Positions 20,601-28,954 of a DNA stretch of 64,000 nucleotides are shown here, one piece after another; the first letter of the stretch is position 1, and each line of letters opens with the position of its first letter. A model generated the notes under the pieces. The model saw nothing but the letters and a program-made list of their open reading frames with translations, searched no databases and was not told the DNA's origin. Origin of the DNA: Giardia muris (lineage: Eukaryota > Fornicata > Diplomonadida > Hexamitidae); assembly GCA_006247105.1 (NCBI GenBank), contig CM016926.1, positions 2,334,648-2,398,647 of the forward strand, in the 5' to 3' direction. A program made the position numbers and the translations under genes.

Positions 20601-20889
20601 AAACCGGACATCAAGGACCTGCATCTCTCTCTCAGCCTTCTCGGAGGATTATCCAGAGTCCGTTACGGATAGTACGGGGGAGAAGTCCAGTCTTGCCATG
20701 TCTGTTTCTGATCCGATGCGAGACAACTTGATGAAGGAGGCCATCTTCGACGGGATCGACTTTATCGCCACCGAGGACGTTGCACCAGCGTACTTCCCAA
20801 TCCGACGGCCACGAGCGATCACGCGTCAAGTCTCATCGAGTCTCAAGCTGACGTCTCACAATAGCCAGCCGGACGACGTGGGGAGCTAG
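14662..20889 (+). CDS. AGC/NDR-like Ser/Thr kinase with long insert in the catalytic core
   Basis: 2,075 residues. The kinase N-lobe starts near residue 153 with GSGAYASVHLV, the ATP lysine in YALKKIRK and an alpha-C helix RTERAVMMRI. The frame then runs through about 330 Ser/Thr-rich residues (about 272-598) that belong to no kinase. The C-lobe resumes at IHRDLKPLNF (about 604), with DFG (about 623), GTVEYMAPE (about 660) and DYWSLGIILYEMLTG. All catalytic residues are present, so it should be active. The extended segment before APE and the tail after HPFF resemble the NDR/LATS/MAST branch of AGC kinases. The last 1,200 residues or so are Ser/Thr-rich and probably disordered. The ATG at 14662 is 28 bp after the previous stop. 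Confidence 0.85.
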   Translation: MSAHEASESTHCSFSFAEDIGTQVRLFRNFVEESLHEALGYLRDRQRRVSALHEYAAERLAAVLKSHHNPEDLSGDPVLIDQLLSITEKLELKVTSNTYFQCGDSCDTLRASCELNRGFTEQQVLLLQDLMEPVYARESWHLRMRRSGISLNDFFVLKEIGSGAYASVHLVRHKATKKLYALKKIRKERLSNLEDALRLRTERAVMMRIRSNFIVQLHYAFQDNDCLYFVMDLASGGDLKSLLDMVGGAPESWVRRWFAEILCSVLILHGHIQPENSVTAPLSELRQPSLDLSVDTQIPLRDISSDVDSIERFQCNSNGSRRSDGFIRRPGSASVLHSADELQPGNLSARQMMRKCIAAVPSKGPQETKNTALFPDSKALGTQFQDLLLPPLPNASRQLLDDLPIDKEISDSTEGSDLLETTSQLPSVNRSSDSHLSDVLLLVDDLKVDSEPNNGQKDLVPKLDLSLVPSSCVQRTRKASIIYSLLQSQHFGSREMNHQADSQNSQQTLDSARVLEGDVDGNKQAELLEPFSIPLPTARTQRQPILRELVNSTFCHPSADDMVKLDNKALPPRPLNTRVTDSICSEQAMELVQDCVPVHNIFIHRDLKPLNFLLKADGHLLLADFGLAEPVEVHGNESPRLSAFRETTGKDTSERDRVVIGTVEYMAPEIFNKDSYGRSIDYWSLGIILYEMLTGEAAFTAESNEALIERLTSIRTVKDFKQNFPERYDMSDEAWDLVSGLLSHPKRRLGQTADLEKLMSHPFFTLGHSKEDILSMNLDILREIKKAKEAHLAQYPDNNPPFVLTPEQTERVPVYPDEAYLIQLPAPWKPTLDTDDDLKWFHQREMNLCGIKQDGNGYQIDLMNVPTDDDSSYSSYYASSSDTSESMSDIQEAMSGSQLIFADNVGSIAFALPRLHPDSEHRGEHVHFELPTHTCFPGRLSDLSDDDTERGSVTRVRFQTLPTNGQTSIPQGSFRTTGGNCSASLPFPFTAAELNSLGIEASDSKEGEVIGLRRLCCLALVETPQPYWEDNILDLCVEQISSSASFIGYFDEDLGHSRRQIPMNRNDVYREPEQVNGLNPEKLDENVTYPLRTLRQVFTGSTITRIGSSHGTPHHSTELGNWTSFSESVVNVDTSIADTSFDFNNELLPCTDDQSKLLQYVKAGLEDLTNNTSMSRVGAHIFANLRRRVFKYDDPDTSSSDLWRRGVQSRSTGDSFTGTGQSLLSSDSLYSRRTMQSIAKPDTVLDEPSAKPSYSDNEESMMSIEKGSTIRVGSLPRQFTGFVETTSDPFASLKEQVIDALLHSTRIGPNLELFNLSGSENWHRPSISITTSAFPQGKTSSLRLQFQDPIDQDPHTTSSSHTSLTGSASLGTLTTPITDTAGTSTRDYTRSSVVNIICSHTMTQNNDDSTSITGVMDPLIDISTDSLIHQQTEVSVGVTISVSEELSEVTIREPPCISDPVRPRGLDVSTDATPNDEVRIDPNAIGPDDDFSLPPSEIRAGRRLSRFGDAYRRRSTSDIQTPAALIATSTQEQAHIVRSSLNLRETRLSIPLPRFTASIDEQPESTLSDDQVGVQGLGTVMLSTQYTPVMTLPLQQTARQTPIFRVGPVSAKTIAQPHTLPHSTELVTPRTGDGSTQGDNWSAQQLRNYGLSDHVEDQTQSDDANLYSPYDEQNSIPTTSLISDESIEHQMRLTLVPELDTSATTMLRSSSNEITAMPRPRIFTVARPSPQNIQPSSERSTIISPAYMHGGPQGFNASMSVESISLYSCDFQKLTHHNALQLRKDASSFITDSSCRASESVIPSRTESVPTRAHTIEFEDPPPLRQPQKSLSNGWSDVSDQESDTQRILTHHQIHAALDTSSASRLRINQVDTESAQQDDFTSAPMSSSQGKSSGSIHVHLDTSTMSLPIQAGRYAQIDAVHSFRSKSSVNDDGARHHRSHRSKTNTQLPGYSLTEPSNLSATTGSIGNMSTAKYPRVRRNRTSRTCISLSAFSEDYPESVTDSTGEKSSLAMSVSDPMRDNLMKEAIFDGIDFIATEDVAPAYFPIRRPRAITRQVSSSLKLTSHNSQPDDVGS

Positions 20890-20890
20890 A

Positions 20891-20897
20891 GTTCACT
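20891..20897 (-). terminator. Polyadenylation signal AGTGAAC overlapping the TMA16 stop codon
   Basis: On the minus strand AGTGAAC, an exact AGTRAAY match, contains the TGA stop of the TMA16 gene (20893-20895). Only 3 bp separate the two convergent coding regions. Confidence 0.6.
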
Positions 20898-21372
20898 TCG
20901 GAAGGAGCTGGGGGAGGTCTGCGATACGGACGCAGATGTACTTGATCCCCGATTCGGTCTGCATGGAATTGTCCCAGGTAATGATGGCCCTCACGTTGAG
21001 AGGGCTTGTGATGTCGGGGACCCGGTACCTCCCGCTGGTGACCGTGTCGATCAGCTCCTTGGCACTCGCCTGAGCCGCTAACATGGTCGCTCGCGCCTTC
21101 TTGTCCACTGATAGCTTGGGCAGGATCTCGGTCTTGTACATCTCGATGATGTACTCCGTCGCCAGGGTCTTCAGCTCATCGGGCGTGTACTCCGTCCGGT
21201 CGATGTCACGACGCAGGTAGTCCTGGAACCACCGGAGCTTTGCGAGGACCGGCCGCCGCGTCGCGGAGCGGTGCTCAAGCTGGCGCCCAGCCTTCCTGCG
21301 CTCCTTGTTGAGCTTGACGACGGTCTGCAAGGCCTCGCGGGACTTTGGATGGATGAATTGCTTCTTGGGCAT
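20893..21372 (-). CDS. TMA16: TMA16-like 60S subunit biogenesis factor
   Basis: 159 residues. The N-terminus KQFIHPKSREALQ matches the IHPxSRKA start of TMA16, a protein associated with late nuclear pre-60S ribosomes. KLRWFQDYL (about residue 45) matches the conserved KLxWFQxxL. The C-terminal RVPDITSPLNVRAIITWD follows the family pattern of xxPDIxxxxNxxxxxxWD. The protein is somewhat shorter than the human one (about 200) and lacks its acidic tail. The start ATG is at 21372. The match rests on motif order only, but the motifs are specific. Confidence 0.8.
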   Translation of the reverse strand: MPKKQFIHPKSREALQTVVKLNKERRKAGRQLEHRSATRRPVLAKLRWFQDYLRRDIDRTEYTPDELKTLATEYIIEMYKTEILPKLSVDKKARATMLAAQASAKELIDTVTSGRYRVPDITSPLNVRAIITWDNSMQTESGIKYICVRIADLPQLLPK

Positions 21373-21562
21373 AGGTGGTTATTTTGGATCTCTTCATTAC
21401 GATTGAGGCCAGTATTCAGGGTTGAGACATGGGTATGATGGAGTGTGAGGCTCAGCTCATCATCCTCCAATCCAATGAGACTAATAGTGCAAAATACTAT
21501 TGGCCTTGAGGACAAAGTGGGGGGCATGTCTTTGATCTTCTAATACTAGTCCATGACGTGAG
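21373..21562. promoter_or_regulatory. 190-bp divergent intergenic region
   Basis: This is the longest spacer in the left core region apart from the one before the VSP array. It separates the starts of TMA16 and a + strand gene. AT-rich stretches occur beside the TMA16 start (GGTGGTTATTTTGGATC on the + strand) and near the other gene (TCTTCTAATACTAG). I see no tRNA fold or small reading frame in it. Confidence 0.35.
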
Positions 21563-22411
21563 ATGATGTGCATGAGAATTGAAGGAATATTGACCTCATT
21601 TCCGGGGATAAAGTATGTAATGCAACCACCCCAAAAAGATCCAGGTATGTCAAGGCCGTTAACCGATTGCACCATCCTAGGGAAGTTCCAGAGCCGGATC
21701 AATCGGGACGAGATCAAGGACTTCGTCGAACAGCAGAGCAGAGAGCTGGACCTGGGGCCGATCAAGGTCTATTGCGACTATGGTGCCGCCCTTGTCATAA
21801 TAGGAACCGTGCACCCTAAGCTCGTTCAGAGGCTGATGAAAAGATACAGTGTCAGAAGTTCATCTCTTCCTAGGATAGACATGGAGCTCTTTTATGAGTG
21901 CTGGGCATGGAAAGGACCACTTGCTTCGACCTTGCGCTTCCTTGAGTATTATATCATCGAAAATCCAGGGATGGACGTGGTACTGACGTTATCGTACACT
22001 TCTGATGCCTTTCCACCTCAAAAGGATGATCAAAGCCAACAGGAGATGTGTATCGACGCCCTCAAGGTTCTTTGTGGCTTGCATAGCTTCACAGACGATT
22101 CCTTACTGCATATCATCGTCAGTGATGAAAATATTAACGCAATAGCAGAAGCATTAGAAGATGGGGTGATCACCTTCGAAGGTGGTATTCCACAGGTCCA
22201 CCTTTATCCAAATCAATCCAAAGCCTCTCGAGAACGTGCAGCCTTAAAGGTACGAATCCGTACGTCGCCCAGCAATGCTGTTCAGCTTCTAGGTGCCTTC
22301 CAAGCCACTCAGTTTCGGCCACGAATTAGTGTCCATAGCCCAAATAGTCCAGAGCTTCGATACGATGGTGATAAGAAGGCCTTCACAGATAAACCAGTTG
22401 AGTTCCAATAA
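21563..22411 (+). CDS. Hypothetical protein, 282 aa
   Basis: An intact frame starting MMCMRIEG at 21563. A start at the later ATG, 21647 (MSRPLTD), is equally possible and would remove 28 residues. The protein is globular, mixed alpha/beta, without a signal peptide or membrane segment. A YCDYGAALVIIGTVHPKLVQRLMKRY stretch looks like a buried strand and helix. No recognised motif. It precedes the IFT144 gene by 30 bp on the same strand. Confidence 0.65.
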   Translation: MMCMRIEGILTSFPGIKYVMQPPQKDPGMSRPLTDCTILGKFQSRINRDEIKDFVEQQSRELDLGPIKVYCDYGAALVIIGTVHPKLVQRLMKRYSVRSSSLPRIDMELFYECWAWKGPLASTLRFLEYYIIENPGMDVVLTLSYTSDAFPPQKDDQSQQEMCIDALKVLCGLHSFTDDSLLHIIVSDENINAIAEALEDGVITFEGGIPQVHLYPNQSKASRERAALKVRIRTSPSNAVQLLGAFQATQFRPRISVHSPNSPELRYDGDKKAFTDKPVEFQ

Positions 22412-22441
22412 GGAGGCTCAAGTCATGTGAGGTAAAAATTG

Positions 22442-25400
22442 ATGCATCTTAAGTTCCAACTCAAAGGATCGAAACAAGGAAGTCGAACGGCCCTTATGGC
22501 ATGGTCCCCCCAGGACGACCTTCTTGCGGTCGCGGCCGATACGTTAGTGACGATCTACGCGGCTGGTGGCGTAGTTATCGACACGATCAGTACTGAGAAT
22601 GCCTCAATAATCGACGTGGCTTGGTCTCCACGTGGAGCATACCTTGCCGTAGTCGCCTCCGGTTCCAATACAATCAGGCTTTGGGCTGTGAAACAGAGAC
22701 GAACAACGAAGCTTGTCCTCGATGTTAGTGACCCTTTATGCGTTGCTTGGAGCATTCAAGACAATCAGATGGCCGTAGGAACTGGACAAGGTCATCTCCT
22801 CACGTATGATACATTCAGTTCAAAACGATCCCCACCCATTTCCAAACATCTCAAACGGATCACTTCAATCGTCTATTCGAGCACCAGCGGCAATATCGTC
22901 ACACTCTCACCAGATACACTCATCATCTCGAGTTCTGATAGCGTGACCCTAGGCTCTTTGGTGCAGAAGCATCTTGGGTGTATCTTCCTAAGTCGTGTGC
23001 AGATGGGATATCTACTTGATGAGAATAAGGAGCTCATCGAGATTGCGTTCGTTCCCGTCTATTATGATCCCGCTTTCCAGCGCCGTTTCAAGCTAGATTC
23101 CACACCGTTCACTGATCCCGGTTATAAGTTGATATATTTCCCGGTGGACACAAAACGATGGGCACCTGATACCATAGAAAGCAAGGACTTGACGAGACAG
23201 GTGATCAGCAATACTTATGGTTCTGGGATCTTGAGCTTACCAAACACGAACACGGAGACCCTTGCAGATCTGGCATGCACCACACGTGCTGGAGCTTATC
23301 CTCCGACCGTTGTCGCTCTCTTTTCTAATGGCATGCTGGTTGTCCTCTCTCTTGATCGTTCAGCTCTTCCTTTCAGTCAGCCGGTTGGCTCTGTCGTCTC
23401 ACCCTTCGGTTCGAAACTCTGGTCACGCGCGGGACTGAAGAGCGGGAATGCGACAAGTGGGTATCTCAACATCACGGAGGATATCAATGAATGGTGTGGT
23501 GTCCGAGAGTATCTTTGCGGTATTCCTGACTATGATCATGTCGTCATGCGGAGCCTTTCCCCATGCCGAAGCCTTACTCTTTTCAATGTGCTTGGAAGCA
23601 CTCGTTTCATACTACCTTCTGACAAGGCGCTTACCGTCGTGGATATTGCCAGTGCTGATATTCATGAAACGCCATACATCGACTTTTCGACCAAGACCCC
23701 TACCTTCGCTGGGGTTTCCGGATATCCCTCAAATATCGTCCACAATCCATCAAGCCGTGGGACTTGTGCAGTCTGCCTCGCAAATGGTGTTGTTGCAGTC
23801 GCCATGACGTCGACTACGATGCTCTACGCTCGGAGCATACCTACTCAAGCGGCTGGTGTCTGTTACTTAGACATCTCTGAGCCCATCCAGACTCCTTCTC
23901 CTTTACGGGTGCAAATTATTAGCTTAAAGGCACCACGAAAGGCCATGCTCAGTACCCTTGAGGTGGCACAAGATGCTGTTCCCGTCGTTCATCCTGGTAC
24001 TGAATTCGACTTAGAACTCGAACCCATCTATTTGGCGATCCAGGATGGGGTCGTTTGTTATGCCTCGAAAAGTAAGATTCATTGGGCTTCGATTGCAAAT
24101 GCGTTCACATGGCATAAAGCAACGACATCTGCGCCGATAATGGATGTCTGTGTCGCTGTGACAGGTCAAGTGCCCGGGATTGTTGCACTGAATACTGGAG
24201 GGACTCTGGAAACGTTTGTTGGAGATATGCAGCCATCACCAGGCTTGACAGATAATAGTAAGTTCCAAGCAATTGCAGCATGTGCACCTCTTCTCTTTGG
24301 ACTACGCTTTGATGGCACTTTAGTCGTTTTCTATTGCCAGGTCAATCAGGATACGCTCTCGATTACGGAAATAATATCACATCCTCTTGGACAAGCGTTT
24401 ATAGGTTCAGAGGTTATGCGACCGGAGACGTTCGGAGCACCACATCTTGTTCTTAGTCCGGCCGGTGCTACCTGTGTCATTTACAAGTATGGTTCTCCTG
24501 GGCCTTTCTCCATCTATTTGCCAGCGGAGGACATTCTTATTGATGGAACACGATATGCGAAACTGATCGGACGTACAACTGATAGTGGGCCGACGTTCGA
24601 ACGATCACCAAAGTTCTATTCCGATGATTCTCTTGCTGTCCATAGCCTCACTTTCGACGTCCTCTTACCGAACACGTTTCTAGTCAATACGGGGGTTCTA
24701 ACGGGTTCCACCTTCCAACATCGAGAGACTACCGTTTGTACACTTCATACCACGCTTCCAGAACAGGGTGGATATGGGTTTCTTCATAATTCAGTGACGC
24801 ACCAAGGCGGTGATATGGGCTCCGATATCCCTGTCATCTTGGCGGGTGGACTCAGGTATGTCATCGATGGAACTGATGTGGTCCAAAAGGATTTCGTCCC
24901 CTCTTTACAGAATTTCGCGTCATGCCTTCTAGCACGGGAGGATACCCAGCACACTGCCGCCCTCCGTCTTCTACGGCAGAAGGACGAGGGGAATAAAGGT
25001 GAGTCAATCGGGACGATGAATTATGTCTCTTCAGCGACTGGGCAGTTCCCAGTGGTCCCGATCACGCGCCAGATCGTTGACGATACGGTCGGGGTTGGCA
25101 TGGGTCTTCGCATCATATCGTCTCTTCCGATCCATCAGCGTGGTTCCCCTTCGGTCATCCAGATGTGTGAGCGCGCGGCAATGGAACTAGCGGGACTTGG
25201 ATTGACCCACATCGCGTATCCGTATGCGTGTTGCGCGTCACGTAAGGACGTCCTGAAGTATGTTGCCGACTCGGCAATACGTGTGACGGACATTGTGACG
25301 GCGACACATGCATACCGCGAGCTTTGTCTGCTCGGGGTGGTCGACGCGTCGGCGAACATCATCACGTACGACGACCAGGCAATCATGGACCGTCCGGAGT

Positions 25401-28144
25401 TCTATGCAAATGGCATAATGAATAATCTCGCAACAAACAATCTGGCCCACTACAATAACCCTTCAGCATTTTCATTATTCCTGTCGAGGGTCGCGGCGCA
25501 TACCTGTGACCGCAACGGGTCAATGGCCTTAGCATTACTGGTTTCGTGCTCCGATATGGGCCTTAACACCGGGGAGAAGGAGTCAACCTTGAAAGCTGAC
25601 GCTTATCTCGATGCCGCGGAAAAGCTCTTACTCCAGTCCCATATGTCCGGTCTTGCCCTCAGCTTCCGCGCGGACACCTTGGACTGGGATACTGCGGGCC
25701 GTCTTGCTACAAAGCTAAGTACCAGTCGGGTCAGAAATGAGATCTTGACTTATCGAGCTGGTGAGTTGGAGAACAAGAATCAATACTCTGAAGCACTTGA
25801 TGTATGCCTTTCACTCCTCCGTGACCCAAAAACTCCAGATGCACGTCTCGATTGGAGCTTTATCTCCCCTCGTACTCTCCCCTTCTTGATGGGTACTCTT
25901 GCACGTTGTTATGCACACCTTGGACGTCTCTCAGAATTACGTGAGTTGATCTTACCTCCACGTAAGCAGGGCTCTGGTCGCTTCATACCACGTCCAAAGG
26001 ACCCGATCAACGTTATGCAATGGTCACGCCTCTATTTCTGCTGTGGTAATATCCTATCTGCTCAGAAGAGGTATGGCGATGCCGCTATCCTGTTTGAGGC
26101 CGCCTCAAACTTCACGGAGGCTTGCTACCATCGTCTTGATCAAGAAATCAATGGACTGCACCTTGGTGAGATCAATGTCTTCGCCGCCGTACAAGCAATG
26201 ACAGATGCAAATGAGCTTCGTGTCGGTCGTGGGGCGGGAGGAGGACCGCAGCAGAAACCGTTACTTCTCTTCCATTTGCTTCCTGACCTCCTCGCTCGTG
26301 TCTCCTCGAAGATAGCCAGGTTACAGGCCACGCAACAGGAGGAGTCCACTAATAACTCCCTCGTCCGTGAAATCGATGCTGCGCTCAGTCTAGACAGTCG
26401 AAAGAGTGATATTCTCGCTTGCATCCCAACTGCTGTCACGGATGTGATCAATCCTCAGGACAACGTGGAACTTCAACCCTCGATCCTAACCTCTCTCGCA
26501 GCTAATAACTACATCAAGGCCATGCAATATGAAGAGGCGGAACGGTTAATTGACAGCATCACAGATAGTGGGACGATTTCTGACCTTGCTCGAGTTTACC
26601 TCAAAACTGATGTCACGAAGGCTTTGGCCCTCTTCAAACGTGCTGGACGGACGAAGGAGATAGTTGATTGCCTTCTTACTCTCAATCGTGTGGCCGAGGC
26701 CGAGTCTGCAGTTAAGGACATCAAACGAAAGTTCGATGCAGCTCGAACCCCACAGTCCCCCGGTTCGTCTGGCAAAAATTTCGTCGAGTCGGCAACACTG
26801 AACGTTCGTGAGCTGGAAGCAGATCTGCGTCTATCTAGCGCAAGTCTAGCGACACACTATGCCAACGCTGGAAACGCCAAGAAGGCAATATTTTTTTCAG
26901 CCCTCAGTGGCATGTACGACGATGCCTTCGACCTTGCCATCAAGTCTGGGAATGAGGACCTTTTGGTACGAGTCGTCGATAAGTCCGCTCCTCCTGAGTT
27001 CCTTCGAAAGGCCGCCAAGTATTTCGCAACACCAGACCTTACACTTGAGTCTGGTAATGGAGCTCCTCGTAATGTCGGTGTCGCTGCGCACTTCCTTGAG
27101 CTTTCGGGGGCGCAAGACTTTGCTATCAAGCTCCTGATTACGCATGGAAATGGGACGACAGACATAGATAAGGCGATTGACCTCCTTCGAACCTGTAAGT
27201 CGATGTTTGAGTACGTCATTGACCATCTCAAGAGCGCACCCGATGGGATGAAACGCTCCTCAAGCTATATCTTCAAGATCTTCCTCGCGATGGAGCGATA
27301 TTCGGAGGCGGCAGCTGTGGTCTGCGGGCTTGCGGACCGAGAAACTGATGAGGAGCACTATTCAAAGGCAAAGTCTCTTCTCCTCCAATGTGCTGCGAAG
27401 ATATATGCTCAGGCAGGAAAGATGCCCGCAAGTTTTCGTGATCGTTTGATTAATCTCCATAGCATAGACCTAGGGAAGCTTTTTGCGAAGCAGGAGATGC
27501 ATTTACAAGCGGCTATCTGCTTCTACCGTGTGAGTAGGATCTCGAGTCATTTCGGGGCGAATGCGTTCAAGATCCTTCTCCCTGCTACCGTCGAATGTAC
27601 TAGGGCAGGATCAGTGATGGCTCAGGAAGGGTATGAGTGTGCTCGAACGCTTCTATCAGGACATAAGGACCAGATTCCGGAGAAGTACTTGAAGGCCGTG
27701 GAACAGGTGGTCCGCAAATATAAGCGTGGGGAACAGGCCTCAAAGGGGACGAAGCCTTGCTGTTCGTGTGGGGAAGACCTTCCAATCGGACTACTTCGAT
27801 GTGATCACTGTATGGCTGTCCTCCCGTTAGATACGGCCACGGGACTACAAATCACCCTTGCAGACTATTGCGAGTGTCCATATTGCTTCTGGACGTGCTC
27901 ACAGCTTGGTCTAGCAGATGTGTATCGCCCCGAGGAGGTCAAGACTTACAACACCCCTTGCCTCATGTGTGGGAAGAAGATCAATGTAGAAAAGCCATTC
28001 ACTGTCACGGGGGAGACATTCGACGACGTGACGGGTGGGAGGCAATTCGAGGACCAAGAACTCCGGCCCCTGATAGTCTACGAGGATCTAAACCTAGCAA
28101 AGCGTCGCTATGAGCAATGGATGCGGGCGTGGTACTCTGAATGA
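22442..28144 (+). CDS. IFT144: Intraflagellar transport protein IFT144/WDR19-like (IFT-A)
   Basis: 1,900 residues from the ATG at 22442 in the context GGTAAAAATTGATG. WD40-type repeats fill roughly the first 600-700 residues. The stretch GHLLTYDTFSSKRSPPISKH continuing into LKRIT parallels the NLLIYN...GKHTKRIT stretch of WDR19, which distinguishes it from IFT122, IFT121 and IFT140. TPR-like helical repeats follow (about 930-1,760). The C-terminus has paired cysteines of an IFT-A zinc module: CCSCGEDL (about 1,772), CDHC, CECPYC and CLMCGKK (about 1,839). IFT-A drives retrograde transport in flagella, fitting an eight-flagellated parasite. It is much longer than human WDR19 (about 1,340). Its TGA stop abuts the TAA of the next convergent gene with no gap. 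Confidence 0.82.
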   Translation: MHLKFQLKGSKQGSRTALMAWSPQDDLLAVAADTLVTIYAAGGVVIDTISTENASIIDVAWSPRGAYLAVVASGSNTIRLWAVKQRRTTKLVLDVSDPLCVAWSIQDNQMAVGTGQGHLLTYDTFSSKRSPPISKHLKRITSIVYSSTSGNIVTLSPDTLIISSSDSVTLGSLVQKHLGCIFLSRVQMGYLLDENKELIEIAFVPVYYDPAFQRRFKLDSTPFTDPGYKLIYFPVDTKRWAPDTIESKDLTRQVISNTYGSGILSLPNTNTETLADLACTTRAGAYPPTVVALFSNGMLVVLSLDRSALPFSQPVGSVVSPFGSKLWSRAGLKSGNATSGYLNITEDINEWCGVREYLCGIPDYDHVVMRSLSPCRSLTLFNVLGSTRFILPSDKALTVVDIASADIHETPYIDFSTKTPTFAGVSGYPSNIVHNPSSRGTCAVCLANGVVAVAMTSTTMLYARSIPTQAAGVCYLDISEPIQTPSPLRVQIISLKAPRKAMLSTLEVAQDAVPVVHPGTEFDLELEPIYLAIQDGVVCYASKSKIHWASIANAFTWHKATTSAPIMDVCVAVTGQVPGIVALNTGGTLETFVGDMQPSPGLTDNSKFQAIAACAPLLFGLRFDGTLVVFYCQVNQDTLSITEIISHPLGQAFIGSEVMRPETFGAPHLVLSPAGATCVIYKYGSPGPFSIYLPAEDILIDGTRYAKLIGRTTDSGPTFERSPKFYSDDSLAVHSLTFDVLLPNTFLVNTGVLTGSTFQHRETTVCTLHTTLPEQGGYGFLHNSVTHQGGDMGSDIPVILAGGLRYVIDGTDVVQKDFVPSLQNFASCLLAREDTQHTAALRLLRQKDEGNKGESIGTMNYVSSATGQFPVVPITRQIVDDTVGVGMGLRIISSLPIHQRGSPSVIQMCERAAMELAGLGLTHIAYPYACCASRKDVLKYVADSAIRVTDIVTATHAYRELCLLGVVDASANIITYDDQAIMDRPEFYANGIMNNLATNNLAHYNNPSAFSLFLSRVAAHTCDRNGSMALALLVSCSDMGLNTGEKESTLKADAYLDAAEKLLLQSHMSGLALSFRADTLDWDTAGRLATKLSTSRVRNEILTYRAGELENKNQYSEALDVCLSLLRDPKTPDARLDWSFISPRTLPFLMGTLARCYAHLGRLSELRELILPPRKQGSGRFIPRPKDPINVMQWSRLYFCCGNILSAQKRYGDAAILFEAASNFTEACYHRLDQEINGLHLGEINVFAAVQAMTDANELRVGRGAGGGPQQKPLLLFHLLPDLLARVSSKIARLQATQQEESTNNSLVREIDAALSLDSRKSDILACIPTAVTDVINPQDNVELQPSILTSLAANNYIKAMQYEEAERLIDSITDSGTISDLARVYLKTDVTKALALFKRAGRTKEIVDCLLTLNRVAEAESAVKDIKRKFDAARTPQSPGSSGKNFVESATLNVRELEADLRLSSASLATHYANAGNAKKAIFFSALSGMYDDAFDLAIKSGNEDLLVRVVDKSAPPEFLRKAAKYFATPDLTLESGNGAPRNVGVAAHFLELSGAQDFAIKLLITHGNGTTDIDKAIDLLRTCKSMFEYVIDHLKSAPDGMKRSSSYIFKIFLAMERYSEAAAVVCGLADRETDEEHYSKAKSLLLQCAAKIYAQAGKMPASFRDRLINLHSIDLGKLFAKQEMHLQAAICFYRVSRISSHFGANAFKILLPATVECTRAGSVMAQEGYECARTLLSGHKDQIPEKYLKAVEQVVRKYKRGEQASKGTKPCCSCGEDLPIGLLRCDHCMAVLPLDTATGLQITLADYCECPYCFWTCSQLGLADVYRPEEVKTYNTPCLMCGKKINVEKPFTVTGETFDDVTGGRQFEDQELRPLIVYEDLNLAKRRYEQWMRAWYSE

Positions 28145-28951
28145 TTACTGAATTAAGGATTCCAGGTGCTCAATCTGTGATAGCTTCAGATCGCAATCTC
28201 CATTCTCGAGCAGTTCCTTCAACAGAGCCTTGCTCGCTTCAAGCTCCGTCTCAACAAGGGCGTCAACACAGTCCATATGGCCTTCGCTGGCGGCAACGAT
28301 CAGAGCTGTCCATCCCTCACTGTTCTCTCCTTTGAGCACTCGATTTGCCTCGTAAGGGATCAATAGCTTTAAGCACTCGAGCCTTCCGTCGTAAGCTGCC
28401 CACATGAGGGCGGTCCAACCATCCGGTTGCGCCTTTCCAGCTTGAGTCGGAATCAATAGCTCTGTGCTTTTCTGATGGCCCGCCTTAGCAGCCATCATGA
28501 GTGCTGTGAAGCCCTCTCCGAATGGAAATATATCTGTTGTAACGAGATCGCCCTCCTTTTCCAAGAGGAGGGCGACAATGTCTGCATGTCCATGTTGAGC
28601 TGCCTCGAGTAAAGCGGTCATTCCATCGTTGCAACACATGCCAGCCTCGCGGATAAGTAGCTTGGCACACTCCAGATGGCCAAGAGCGGCAGAAAACATC
28701 AAAGCGGTCCAACCGACAGGGTTTCTATTCCCCTCTTCAAAAGGAAGGATACGTGCGACTGCATCTGTATTTCCACGGGCAGCTGCGATCATAAGGGCTG
28801 ACGGATGAGGAATGTTCCAAGATCCGAAGGTATACATCCCTTGGAGGACCTGACCGGCTTGACCCAGAAGCTCATCGGTGACTACCCCACCCTCTGCTGC
28901 CTCCATCAATTGAGTCCATGTGGCTTCAGGATGAGTCGAATTCTGCACCAT
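28145..28951 (-). CDS. Ankyrin-repeat protein (Giardia protein 21.1 type)
   Basis: 268 residues made almost entirely of about seven ankyrin repeats of 30-33 residues. Several carry the usual GWTALMxAAxxGHxxCxKLLI consensus, for example GWTALMFSAALGHLECAKLLI and GWTALMWAAYDGRLECLKLL. No kinase, RING or membrane part is attached. Such ankyrin-only proteins are a large family in Giardia, probably protein-binding scaffolds. The exact partner is unknown. The ATG at 28951 sits in GGGTAAAAAATGG, where the TAA is the stop codon of the upstream minus-strand gene. Confidence 0.88.
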   Translation of the reverse strand: MVQNSTHPEATWTQLMEAAEGGVVTDELLGQAGQVLQGMYTFGSWNIPHPSALMIAAARGNTDAVARILPFEEGNRNPVGWTALMFSAALGHLECAKLLIREAGMCCNDGMTALLEAAQHGHADIVALLLEKEGDLVTTDIFPFGEGFTALMMAAKAGHQKSTELLIPTQAGKAQPDGWTALMWAAYDGRLECLKLLIPYEANRVLKGENSEGWTALIVAASEGHMDCVDALVETELEASKALLKELLENGDCDLKLSQIEHLESLIQ

Positions 28952-28954
28952 TTT

